From positions 248,001 through 312,000 of the forward strand of contig NC_060968.1 in the NCBI RefSeq assembly GCF_910589235.1: a DNA stretch of 64,000 bases, given 5' to 3'. The stretch comes from Vespa crabro. Taxonomy: Eukaryota; Arthropoda; Insecta; Hymenoptera; Vespidae. Shown piece by piece: positions 52,601 through 64,000 of this stretch (the stretch's first letter is position 1; each line of letters opens with the position of its first letter). The notes below the pieces were generated by a model. It was not told the DNA's origin, ran no database searches, and saw only the letters and a program-made list of their open reading frames with translations. The translations under genes were made by a program, and so were the position numbers.

Positions 52601-55600
52601 TCAAGGGTATGTTATGCGAAAGCCTGTAGAACCAATACAACTATCGGATTTAGTAATATTCAGATTTGTCAAGGGAAAGTTATGTGAGTAAATTGTGAAC
52701 AAATGCGATTATCAGGCTTGGTTATATTCGAACTAGTCGCCGGCCAGTTATGCGAGTAAGGTGTGGACCAATGCGACTGTCAGGCTTCGAAATATTCCGA
52801 TCTAGTCGATGAAAAGTTATACGAATGCCTCTCGGTACAATGCGGCTGGGAGACATGAAAAACTTCCATTAGTTCAGAGAAAGTAATGCGAGTGACTATT
52901 GTAGCAATGAAACTGTCGGACTTGGAAATATACCGCCTAGTCGGGGGAAAGTTATGCGAATGAATCTCGAACAAATTCGACTGTCGGACTAGATATTATT
53001 TCTACTAGTCATGGGAAAGTTGTGAACCGATGCTATTATCGGGTTTGTAAATATTCAGACTTGTCGAAGATAAGATGTACGAGTGCATTTCGGGGCAATG
53101 CGACTGTCTTGTTTGGGAATTTTCTGACAAGTTATGGGAAAGTTATTCAAGACCCACTCGATCCAATGCGGCTGTCAGTCTTGGAAATATTCCTAATGGT
53201 CAAGTAAAAGTTATGCGAATGCCGCTCAAAGAAATGCGTCTGCTAGACTTGGTATTATTTGTACTAGTCACGGGAAAGTTAAGCGAGTAACTTGTGTAGC
53301 TGTTGGATTTGGAAATATACCGCCTAGTCGAGTGATAGATTTGGGAGTGTATTTCAAATAAATGAGACTATTGTACTTGCAAATTTCTCGACTAGTCGAG
53401 AGAATGTAAAACGAATATCCTTTGAACCAATTCTACTGCCGTGCATGGCAATATTCCGCTTAGTCGTGGATAAATTATACGAGTTAATCTCGATGAAATG
53501 CGACTGTCGTTCTTAGAAGTTATCTGACTAGTCGTTAGAATGTTATGCGAAAGCTTCTCGTACCAATATGACTGTCGGTCTTAGATGTATTCTGACTATT
53601 CGAGGGAAAGTTATGCGAATGCCTCTCGAAAGAATGCGACCGTCGGACTTGGAAATATTCCAACTAGTCGTGGGAAAATCATGAGCGTTACTCTCGAACC
53701 TATGCTGCTGACGGACTTGGTATTATTTCGACCAATTGAGAGAAAGTAATGCAAGTCACTTTTGAACCAATGCGGCGGTAGGACTTGGAAGTATCACGAC
53801 TAGTCAAGGAAAAGTTATACGAATGACATATGATTCATGCGACTGACGGATTGGAAATATTTTGACTAGTCGAGAGAAAGTAAGGCGAGTGACTTGTGAA
53901 AATTTGCGCCGATCGTACATCGAAGTATTCCTATTAGTCGAGGAAATTTTAAGCGAATACCTCTATTACGAATGCTACTGTCGAAACTAGACATATGACG
54001 AGTAATCGAGGTAAAGAAATGCGAGTGCGTCTCGAACCAATACGGCTATGGGACCAGGAAATATTCCGACAAGTTGTAGGAATATTATGTGAGTGCCTCT
54101 CGTGTGCAACCAATGCAGCTGTTGTATTTGGCAATGTTCGACTAGTCGAGTGAAAGGTATGCGAGTAATATGTGAACCAATTCGACTGTCGGGCTTGGAT
54201 ATATCGCAACTAATCGACGGAAAGTTATGCGAGTGAATCTCGGACATATGCGACTGTTGGACTTGGTACTATACCGAGTATTCGAGGGATAGGTATGCGA
54301 GTACATCTCGAAACATTGCGGCTGTCGGACTTGGAGATATTCGAATTAGTCGGGAGGAATTTACGCGTGTCCCACTCGAGACAATACGGTTGCCGAACGT
54401 GGAAATATCCCGCCTAGTCAAGGGATAGTTATGCGGAAAACTCTCGAACAATGCGGCATTCGCTCTTGGAGATATTCCGACTAGTAGAAGTAAAGATATG
54501 CGAGTGATTTTTGAACCAATGCTACTGTCAAACTAAGAAATATTCCTACTAATCCAGAGAATGTTACACTAATAACTATATTTTCAATGATACTGTCAGA
54601 CCTAGACATATCCAGACTAGTCGACTGAAAGTTGTGCGAGTAACTTGTGAACCAATGCGTCAAACGCTGTTGCAAATATTTCGCCTTGTAGTGGGAAACT
54701 TATGAGAGTGCTTATCGAAAAAATTAGTCTGTCGGTCTTGGAAATATTCATACTAGTAGGATGAAAGTTATGTTACTGCCTCTCGAACCAATGCAGTTGT
54801 CGGAATTGTAAATATTTCAACTAGTCGGTGGAGAGATTTGCAAGTGCATCTTGAAACAGTACGACGGACTTACATGGAAATATTTCGACTACTATAGGAT
54901 AAGATATTCGAGTGCATCTCGGACCATTACGACTGACGGACATAGTAACACTTCGACTAGTCGAGGGAGAGTAATGAGATCAACTTATGAACCAATGCGG
55001 CCCTTTGACTTGGAAATATTCCGACGAGTCGCAGGAAAGTTATTCGAGTGACTCTGGAATCAAAGCGGCTGTACAACTTGTAAGTATTCCGACTAGATGA
55101 GGGAAAGATTACCCCTCGGACCAATACGACTGTCGAAGTAGGTATTATTCCGCCTAGACGAAGGTAAGTTTTGTGAGTGACTTTCGAACTTATATGGCTT
55201 ACTGGCACTGAAATATAACCGACTAGTAGTGGGGAAGTTATATGATTTCCTCTGGAAACATTGCGGATGTTGTACTTGGAAATACTCAAACTATTCGGAA
55301 GAAATTTATGCGAGTGCCTCTCGAGCCAATAATGCTGCCGGACTTGGAATTATTCCGACTATACGAGGGAACTTTAAACTAGTGCCACTCATATCCAAAG
55401 GACTATCGGATTTAGAATTATTCCAACCAGTCAAAGAATACTTATGCGAATGATATGTGAAATAATACGATTAACAGAATTGGAAATAATCTGAATTGTC
55501 GAGAGTAAGTCATACGACTGACTCAAAGAAAAAGCGGATCTTGTACTTGGAAATATTCCGACTAGTCAAGGGAACATTGTGCGTGTACAACTCGACCCAG

Positions 55601-57694
55601 AGCGAATGTCAAACTTGGGTTCATTCCGACTAGAAGATGAAACTTCAGTCGAGTGAATTATAAACTAAAGCCACTGTCGCTAATGGAAATATTCCCATTA
55701 GTAGAGGGAAATATTTGCGAGTTCCACACAAACCAATGGGGATGTCGAACTTGGCAATATTTTCACGAGTCAAGGGAATCTTATCCTTTCGAACCAAACG
55801 AATGATGGACTTTCAACTATTCCGACTAATCAAGGGAAAGTTATGCAAATGATACTCGAAACAAAGCAGCTGTTGAACTAAGAAAAATTACTAGTAGTCA
55901 AGGAAATGGTATGCGAGTGATATTAGAACTAATGTGATGGCCGAACTTGGAAATATTCCGAATATTTGTGGCAAAGTTTTGCAAATGAATCTAGAAACAA
56001 AGCGACTGTTGGACAGGGAAATATATCGAATTATCTAGGGAAAGTTATGCGAGTGCCTTTCGAACCAATTCTGCTGCCAGACTTGGTAACATTACGACTA
56101 GTCTAGGGAAACTTATGCGAATTCCTCTTGACACAAAGCGGCTATTGGACTTGGAAATATGTTGCCTAGTCGAGGGAAAGATATGCGAGAGGCTCGCGAA
56201 GCATTGCGACTGTCGTACTTGGAAATATTACATTTGTAGAGGAAAAGTTATACAAGTGACTCTGGAAACGAAGCGGCTGTCAGATTTTTTAATATTCCGA
56301 TTAGTCGATGAATAGTTATGCGAGATCCCATCGAAACAATGCAGCTTTCAGACTTGAAAATATTCCTACCAGTCGGGATAAAGTTATGCGAGTGCAAGTC
56401 GATCTAATGCAGCTGACAGACTTAAAAATATTTCAACCAGTGGAGGGAATAATATGCGAGTGCATCAAGATTCAATGCGGCAGCCGGACTTGGAAATATT
56501 CTTACTGGTCCGGGAATGTTATGCGGGTGCCTCTCTGACGAATGCGGCTATCTGCCTTGGAAATATTCCCATTAGTAGAGGGAAAATTATGCGAGTTCCT
56601 TTCGAATAAATGCGGATATTGGAATTGGATATTTTCCGACCAGATGAGGAAATGTTAATCGAGTTATTCTGGAATAAATGCGGAGATCGGTCTTATTCGA
56701 TGAAAAATTATACAGGTGTTTCTCGAACCAATTCCGCTGTCAGGCTTGGAAATATTACCACCAGTCAAGGGAGAGTTATGCGAGTGATTCTAGAACTATT
56801 GCTATGGTCGGACATGGAAATATTCCGAATAGTAGAGGGAATGTTATGCAAGTTACATTGGAACCAATGCGACGGTCGTACTTGGATATCTCCTAATTAG
56901 TCTAGGGAAAGTTAAGCGAGTGATTCTCGAACCAATACATCTGTCGGGCTTGGTAATATTACTACTATTGGAGGAAAATTTGAGCGTGTTTTCCAGAAAA
57001 AATACGACGGTCAGATTTGGAAATATTTCCACTATTCGGGGAAAGTTATGCGAGTGACTTTCATAAAAATGCGGCTGTCGTGTTAGGGATTATTTCCAAT
57101 ATTTGGGAGAACTATATGCGATGACACTCGAACTAAAGCGAATGTCTCACTTGGAATCATTCCGATTAGATGAGGAGATGATATTTGAGTAACTAGTGAA
57201 ACAATGTGCCTCTCGAACTTTGAAATATTGTGTTTAGGCTATGGAAATTTATGCGAGTTATATTGGATCCAATGCGACGGTCAGACATGGAAATATGCCG
57301 ATTATTGGAACGAAAGATAAGCGAGTGATTCTCCAACCAATGCAGTTGTCAGAATTGGAGAAACGACTACTAGTCGAGGAAGAGTTATGCAAGCGACCCT
57401 AGATCCAATGTGGTGGTCAGACATGTAAATATCCCGACTTGTCGAGGGAATGTTATGCAAATGACAATCGTATCAATGCGACTGTCGGACTTGGATATAT
57501 TCCGACTTGACGAAGGAGATCTATGCGAGACTTTTGCGCTCTAAACCGACTGTCGGAATGGAGAATATTCCGATTAGTCGAAGGAAAGTTGTGCAAGTGC
57601 CATTTGAACCAATTCTAAAGTCGGACTTGGAAATATTTCGACAATTCAAGAGGAAGTTAGACGAAAGTCCTTCGAACCAATACGAATAAGGGAC

Positions 57695-58325
57695 ATGGAA
57701 ATATACCGAATAGTCGAAGGAATGATACGCAAGTGACCCTAGAAGTTATGATTCTACCGTACATGTGAATAAATCTGAATATTCACCTGAAATTTATGCT
57801 AGAGTTACTCGAAACTAAGCGACTGTTGGACATGGAAATACCCTGCCTAATCAATGAATAGTTATGCGAGTGCCTCTCGAAACAATGCCACTGTCGGACT
57901 TGGAACTATAGGGAATATTCAAGGGAAGATAGTGCAACCGACACTAGAACCAATGCGACTATCAGTCTTGGAAATAATCCGACAGCTCGAGCGAAAATTA
58001 TGCGAGTGTCTCCCTAATCATTGCCCTTGTCAGACTTGAAAATAATCAGACTAGTTGATGGAAAGTTATGCGATTGCTTCTCGAACCAATACGTTTGTCG
58101 GTTTTGGAAATATTATAACTAGTTGAGGGAAACAAATGTTATTGTCTCTCGAAACAATTTGGTGACGAACTTGCATATACTCCGACTAAACGAAGATAAG
58201 TTATGCGAGTGCCTCTCGATTCAATGCGGTTGTTAGACTTGGAAATTTCTTAACTAGTGGAGGGAATGTTTTGCGAGTACAATTCGGAACAATACGATTG
58301 TCGAACTTCGCAATATTTCGACTAG
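57695..58325 (+). repeat. Long-range duplicated satellite block (partner 30,960-31,585)
   Basis: Second copy of the nine-unit block described at 30,960-31,585, about 26.74 kb away and in the same orientation. Confidence 0.85.
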
Positions 58326-61300
58326 TTGAGGAAATATAATGGGAGTGAATCTCGAACCAATCGGTCAATCGGACTTTGAAATATTCCGATTAGTCGGTTG
58401 AAAGATATACGTGTCCTACCCGAAACAAAACAACTATCGTTCTTGGAATAACTCCGACTTGTCGAAGGAAAGTTATGCGAGTGATTTGTGAACCAACGCG
58501 ACTGACGGTCTTGGAAATTTTCTGACTAGTCGATCGGAAGTTATGCGATTGCCTCACATAAAAATTCGGCTGTCGGAATGGAAAAATTCCTACTTGTCGT
58601 AGTATAATTATGCGAGTAACTTTGGTAGAAATAGGAAGGTTGGACATGGATATTTCCCAACTAGTCGAGCACAAGTTATGCGAATGCCTCTCGAACCAAT
58701 ACGACTGTCGGACTGAGAAAAATTCCGGCTATTCGAGAGAAACTTATGACTGTGCCACTCAAACTAAGGTAACAGTAGCATTTGGAAAGATCTCTAATAT
58801 TCGATGGAGAGTTATGTGAAAAGATTGTGAACAAATGCCACTGTCACACTTGGTAATATTTCGACTAGTCGAGGAAATATTATTCAAATGCCTCTCGAAC
58901 CACTGCCGCTTACAGTCCCGGAATTATTCCGACTGCTTGAGGAAAAGTTATGCGAGTGCCACTAGGTCTACTAAGACTGCCGGTCTTGGAATTATTCCGA
59001 CTAGCCGATAGAGAGTTACGCGGGTAGAGTGAGCTCCAAAGAAACTGTCGGATCTGGAAATATTCCGATAAGTCAACGGAAAGTTATGCGAATGCTTCTC
59101 GAACTAATACGGCTGTCGGACTTGTAAATATTCCGACTAATCGGGTGAAAGTTATGCCAGTCCTATTCGAAATAAAGCGGTTGTCGGAGTTAGTAAAATT
59201 CTGTATAATCGAAGGAAAGTTATCCAAGTTCCTCTCCAACAAATGCGCTTGCAGGAATTGGAAATATTGAAAGTGGTCCGGGGAAAAACATGTGAGTGCC
59301 TCTCGGATCGATGCTACTATCGGACTTGGCAATATTCCGTGTAGACGGGTGAAAGTTATGCGCGTGCCTCTGTAACCAAAGCGACAGTGGGACATGGAAA
59401 AATTTTGTTTAATCAGGGGGAAGATATGGAAGTGACTTGTGAGCTAATGCAAAAGACAGGCTTGGTAACATTAGAATTAGTTAAGGGAAAGTTATGCGAC
59501 TGATTAGAGAACCAATGCAGTTGTTGGACTTGGCAATATTCCGACTAGTTGATGAAAATTAAATGAGTATCTATCGAACCAATGCGGCAGTCGGACATAT
59601 AATAATTCCAACTAGTAAGGCGAAATTTATGGGAGTGCCTCTCGAACCAAAGAAACTGTCGTTCCTAGAACTAATCCGACTAGCCGAGGGGAGATATGCG
59701 AGTCATTTTTGTACTAAAGCGACTGTCGGAACGAAAAATATTCCGAGTAGCCGAGGGAATGTCATACGGAGCCTCTCTAACCAATGCAGCTGTCGGACTA
59801 GGAAAGTATTACGATTCGTCGAGGTAGAGTTATGCAAGTGCATTGAGAACAAATGCGGCTGTCGGACATATATATATTGCCACTAGTCGTTGGAAAGTTA
59901 TGAAAGTATCTTATGAACTAATGTGACCGTCTGACTTGGAAATATCCCGACTAGTCGAGAGAGAGTTATGTGAATCACTTGTGAATCCATGCGACTGTCG
60001 GTACAGGAAATATTCCGACTATTTGAGAGAAAGTTACATGTGTAAAGCTAGAACCAATGCGGCCGTCGGACTTGGAAATATTTCGGCTAGTCGGGGTAAG
60101 TTATGCGATTAATTAGTGAACCAATGAGGCTGAGGGACTTGGAAATATCCCGACTGGTCGAGGGATAATAATGCGACAGTCTTGTGAATCAATGCTACTG
60201 TTATGATTAGAAATATATCGACCAGTCGAGGAAACGTTATGCGGGTCACTTACGCACCAAAGCGAATGTGTGGATTGGGAATATTCTGAGATGTCGAGGG
60301 AAAGTTATGCGAGTGCCTTTAGTACAGATTCGGCTGTCGGACTTGGAAAAATACCAACTATTCGTGAGAAACTTATGCTAGTATCTTTCGAATCAATCCG
60401 GCTGTTTGACTTGGGTATATTCTGACTAGTCAAGGGAAAGTTCTGAGGGTGTCTACCAAACCAATTCGGCCGTAGAACATGGACATATACTGGCGAGTCG
60501 GAGTAAAAATATGCGCATCATCCTCGGAACCATACGGCTGTCTGCCTTGGAAATTTCCCGAGAATTCGAACGATTGTTATGCGAGTAACTTGTGAACCAA
60601 TGCTGTTGTCTGACTTGGAAATATCCCTACAGTCAAGAGAGAATAATGCGAGAGACTTGTGAATCAATACTACTGTCGTACTTGTAAATATGTAGACTAT
60701 TTGAGGGAATGTTATGCTATTGGCTCTCGAACCATTGCGGTTGCCGTACTAGGAAATATTCCGCCTAATCGTAGGAAAGTTATATGAGTTTACCTTCGAA
60801 CCATAGCTGATGTCGGACTTAGATATATTCAAACCAGTCAAGGGAATTTTATACAAATAACCTGTTAACCATTACGTTTGTCAGACTGAAATATCCCGAC
60901 TAGTCGAGGGAGCGTTATACGAGTGTCTTGGAACCCAATGCGGTTCCAAGGGGCATGACTGTAGGGCGGACAATAGGACATGGAAATATTCCGTCTGATC
61001 GAGGAAAAGAAATGTGAGTTATCTTACAACAAATCCCACATTCCAACTTGGAAATATTTCCACTAATCGGGGAAATTTATGCGAAAGATTCCCGAACCAA
61101 TGCAGCTGTCGGACTTTGAAGAAATCCGATTAGTCGTGGTAAATTCATATGAGATACTGTGGATCCAATGAGACGGGCGGTCTTGGAAGTATACCCAATA
61201 GTCGAGGGAAATTTATACGAATACCATTCGAATCAATGCAGCTGTCGAACTTGGATGTATTACGAATAATCAAAGGAAATTTAAGCAAGTGATTCTATAG

Positions 61301-62149
61301 CAAATGCCACGGTCGGTCTTGGAAATATTCTGACTGATCAAGGAAAACTTAGGCGAGTTATTGTAGAACAAATGCGACGTTCGATGTTGAAAATGTTTCC
61401 ATTATGCGGAGAATTTTATGCGAGTACCTTTCGATCAAATGCAGCTATCGGAGTTGGAAATATTTCGACTAGTCGAGGGAAAGTTATGCGAGTTATTCTG
61501 AACGAATGCGAAGGTCGGTTTTGGAAATATCCCGATAAATCGTTGAAAATTTTTTCAAGTGTTTCTCGAACCAATGCTGCTGTCAGACTCGGAAATATTA
61601 GTTAGTCCTACTAGTCCTACTAATCGAGGGAGTTATGCATGTGATTTTAAAATTAATGCGAAGGACGTGCATAGAAATATTACGAATAGTCGAGTGAAAG
61701 ATATGAGTGTTTCTCTGGAACCAATACGATGGTCGGACTAGGAAATATACCGACTAGTACGGAGAATGTTATGCGAGAGCCTCTCGAACCAATGTGTCTG
61801 TCGTTCTTGGATATATTCCGATTAATAATGGGAAACTTATGCACGTCATCCTTGAACCAACGGGACTGTCGTATCTAGACATATCCCGACAATTTGAGCG
61901 AATTTTATACGAGTAGTTTTTGAACGAATGCTACAATCGTACGTGGACATACACAGACTACTTGATGGAATGGTATGCAAGTTCCTTTCGAACGAACATG
62001 GATGTCGGACTTGGAAACATTATGAATAGTCGTAGGAAACTTATGTGAGATCCTGTCGAAACAATACGTCTGCCGCACATGGAAATTCCCCGTCCAGTCG
62101 AGAGAATGTTAGGTGAGTTCTGTTGCCCTCTTTCTGGCAAGAGCATCAA

Positions 62150-63640
62150 ATACAGCCTTTGTACATGGTCAAACAGATTCCTCCGCGTCTGCAACAGCCG
62201 CACAGGTCACCGCCAGCAGTGGTGCCAGATAAGCGAAAGGAATAATTCGCGTAATCGTCATAGTCGCATGGAAGGAGATCGTTTTATAGGCAAAACAGAC
62301 CAGGATCGCCACCTTCCTCTGGTGGTTCCGTACAACCAGACCGTTCCTCATGTCCGCCACGACGACACGCAACCAATTTGGCCACCAATTCCCATAAAGG
62401 AGCACCGAGTGGATCACGCAGCTCTAGAGCCGTTACTTTTTCTTCCACGGTCAGTGATGTTTCGGAAGGAACCTCCTAAGTGACCATAGGATACCCTCTG
62501 CTTTAGGGATAAGGGCCTCGAAGTGGGGCCTGAACAACATTCTTAAATCTATTACATTGCCCATTTATATAACGCTGGTTCTAATCTCTAAGCAAACCCC
62601 ACTGTAGCAAATTTTAGAGGGTGCTGCATTCCTACGTTTAAAGAAGACAGAGGCGGGGAGGGCCATGGCCTCTGTCTTTTCCGGCGCCACTTTAAGTCTC
62701 AGACCCTCGATCCCCTCCACCAAAACTTCTAAGTGCCGCTCAGCGTTCATGATTGCTTGAGTGAGGTCCCATCCTGATGAAAGGTAGTCCGCGTTATACG
62801 CATAGCAGACATCTCGGGAACCACCTGGCTTCTGGGTGCGGAAGACACTGTCATATGCAATGTTCTAACACGTAGGGCCCAAAACAGATCAATGTGGTAC
62901 CCTACAATACACCTGTCTTTCGATGCCGCGTCTATGTTTGCTTGTATATATTTTGGCACTATTATCTAAATTACTCCTGATGATGTTCACCAGGTAGCGT
63001 GGAAAGATTTTCCGCTCCAACGCCCTAACAATAATGGCTCACGGCACGGAGTTGAATGCGTTAGAGATTCAAGTCTCACCATGTTAACCACTTTCCTGTC
63101 CAGCGTCGATGTCTCCACAAATGTTTTAACATTGAGGACGGTATTTACAGTGGATCTGCCCGTCCAAATTCCATACTGTGATGGCACTACATACCGTGTC
63201 TCCTCTAAGTAGTTGTTGATCCGGCCACCAACTACACGCTCGAATAGTTTACGCAGTTCACCAATCACGCATATGAGTCTATATGATCCCGAGGAGTCCA
63301 AGGGCACGCCACCTTTCTTTTTGTTCGGAACGTGCCTCGCTATCTCCCACGCAGTCGGGAATCTTCCTGTCCTGAAACATGCGGAGAGGCACTGCGCTAA
63401 CAATTTCCCACATTGTGCCGATGCAGCGCGCACAACCACACCCGGTATCCCATCCGGACCAGGATTCTTCCTTCCTTCTCCTTTCCTGGCTACAGCCAAG
63501 ACTTCCTCCACAGAAATTATCACATATGAGAGTTTAGGTACCTGCGACTCATCAGCTTCCGGTCTTTCTGGGAATAATTCCGAGAGGATATTCTCCAGGA
63601 TTTCAGTTACTGGTGGGGCATAAGGCCTGAGTTTCCCCTG
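62150..63640 (-). pseudogene. Non-LTR reverse transcriptase remnant (I/R1-group), broken
   Basis: On the minus strand the first frame reads APPVTEILENILSELFPERP, MIISVEEVLAVARKGE, KNPGPDGIPGVVVRAA, FRTGRFPTAWEIARHVP, SGSYRLICVIGELRKLFERV and VPSQYGIWTGRSTVNTVLNV. These are the RT finger and motif 1-2a regions of LINE RTs. A frameshift near 63,060 leads to NAFNSVP, stop, AIIVRALERKIFPRYLVNII (motif A region), VPH, stop, SVLGP (motif B) and a changed motif C (AYNADY for YADD). Later frames give EGLRLKVAPEKTEAMALP and, at 62,417-62,169, HSVLLYGNWW and NHQRKVAILVCFAYKTISFH, typical of the post-RT thumb region. Inactive. The clade is uncertain; the R1/I superfamily fits best. The + frame at 63,213-63,623 is a shadow. 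Confidence 0.88.
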
Positions 63641-63849
63641 ACCAATTTGTCAGGTCTTCCCAAAGGAAGGGAAAGGAACGGAAAGAAGCTAGAGAGGGAG
63701 AAAGATTAGCCAAAGTAATGACAGAAAAACAATGAAAGTAATACCGTACATGCCCTTTCACACACCATTAGCACAGTCACTTTTAGGCGCCTATTTCCTC
63801 AAGCAGGGAGTATTGTAGGAGTATTCTACTACCTCCTACCCTCAGAGGG
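63641..63849. other. Unassigned sequence next to the minus-strand RT remnant
   Basis: About 200 bp with no readable frame and no satellite unit. It includes a purine-rich stretch (63,655-63,710) and an inverted repeat, GTAGGAG and CTCCTAC with an 11-base spacer (about 63,815-63,839). It may be the broken 5' part of the retrotransposon or a separate insertion. Confidence 0.4.
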
Positions 63850-64000
63850 AACAATATATCGTCTAGTCTTGGAGGTGTTATGAGAATACTTCTCGAAACA
63901 ATGCGGCTGTAGGAATTAGATTTATATCAACTAGTCGAGGAAATGTTATGCGAATAACTTTTGATCCAATGCGACTGTGAAGTTTGAAATATTCCAACCT
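63850..64000 (+). repeat. 68-bp satellite, block 4 (cut by window end)
   Basis: Two units resume after the retrotransposon island (CGTCTAGTC near 63,859, then CAACTAGTCGAGG near 63,928) in the same + orientation, so the array continues beyond the window. Confidence 0.9.

Larger units (their letters stand above)
46592..62115 (+). repeat. 68-bp satellite, block 3
   Basis: About 225 head-to-tail 68-bp units in the same orientation as blocks 1 and 2. The first part (46,690-46,870) is colinear with 21,660-21,850, matching the segmental duplication. Units near 46,800 and 47,410 repeat variants seen at 39,920 (AATATTTTAAATAATTGAG type), suggesting a higher-order period of about nine units. Bases 57,695-58,325 match 30,960-31,585. 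No transposon or gene island was seen between 46,610 and about 62,110. Short G-rich irregularities near 60,950 look like local indels. Confidence 0.93.
62116..63849 (-). mobile_element. Truncated non-LTR retrotransposon of a second lineage, minus strand
   Basis: A 1.7-kb non-satellite island interrupts the 68-bp array. Its minus strand carries an RT region (63,640 down to about 62,150). No endonuclease is found upstream of it (63,640-63,849), so the copy lacks the 5' part of ORF2 and all of ORF1. The flanking satellite units overlap by about 40 bp of unit phase without clear identity, so no target duplication is claimed. The element differs from the R1-clade copies in RT sequence and in orientation. 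Confidence 0.8.

Noticed and set aside
21649..62115. Many 60-150 codon frames in the 68-bp array (Cys-rich words such as CECLSNQCDCR)
   Set aside because: 68 is not a multiple of three, so each frame simply cycles through the unit translated in three phases. They are repeat artefacts with no consistent start or frame.
21649..62115. Pol III B-box-like GGTTCGAG on the minus strand of each 68-bp unit
   Set aside because: The B-box consensus is only partly met (final C missing) and no A box lies at the expected distance, so a tRNA or SINE origin of the satellite is not supported.
63213..63623. 136-codon + strand frame
   Set aside because: It is opposite the clearly recognisable minus-strand reverse transcriptase.
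17661..64000. CRISPR-like array
   Set aside because: Units are contiguous and about equally diverged along their length, with no spacer/repeat alternation and no cas genes; the context is eukaryotic.
17661..64000. kappaB-like GGAAATATTCC in the 68-bp unit
   Set aside because: Resemblance to NF-kappaB/Rel sites is loose and could be chance in an AT-rich dyad; noted only as a symmetry element.
1..64000. Telomeric TTAGG/CCTAA arrays or rDNA as the R1-clade target
   Set aside because: No such tandem arrays or rRNA sequence were seen; the element sits in the 68-bp satellite.

Overview
The window looks like constitutive heterochromatin from an arthropod, probably an insect. It is almost entirely tandem repeats with decayed transposons inside them, and I find no intact host gene, tRNA, rRNA or CRISPR array. 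The organism call is an inference from an R1-clade retrotransposon, which belongs to a mainly arthropod group, and from piggyBac-type (TTAA) insertions. The sequence does not name a species.

Layout. (1) 1 to about 17,660 is an extremely AT-rich satellite built on a three-base lattice, mostly purine-A-pyrimidine triplets (AAT, AAC, GAT). It carries larger duplications, the clearest being 1-2402 against 5415-7809. (2) About 17,661-64,000 is a second satellite with a 68-bp unit, always head to tail on the + strand, roughly 500 units by length. Other elements interrupt it. (3) Two related copies of an R1-clade non-LTR retrotransposon lie in this array: a 3'-deleted copy (18,654-21,648) and a near full-length copy (40,352-46,591). 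Both start with about 1.1 kb of ~64-bp monomers, followed by ORF1 remnants and an endonuclease. Only the second copy keeps the reverse transcriptase, the C-terminal zinc knuckle and the 3' UTR. (4) A 447-bp piggyBac-derived element (43,041-43,487) sits inside the endonuclease of the second copy. A 254-bp TTAA-flanked element (29,992-30,245) sits directly in the 68-bp array. (5) A different non-LTR reverse-transcriptase remnant lies on the minus strand at about 62,150-63,640, and the 68-bp array resumes at about 63,850.

History read from the sequence. The R1-clade element inserted into the 68-bp satellite, leaving a target duplication of about 14-21 bp that can still be seen. The locus with its satellite flanks was then duplicated within the array, about 21.7 kb apart. 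One copy lost about 2.9 kb of its 3' part and the other gained the piggyBac-derived insertion. All coding parts are broken: frameshifts, stops, and lost catalytic residues in endonuclease and RT. Nothing here is expected to encode a working protein. The many open frames in both satellites are by-products of low-complexity sequence.

Percent identities and unit counts below were estimated by eye, not computed.
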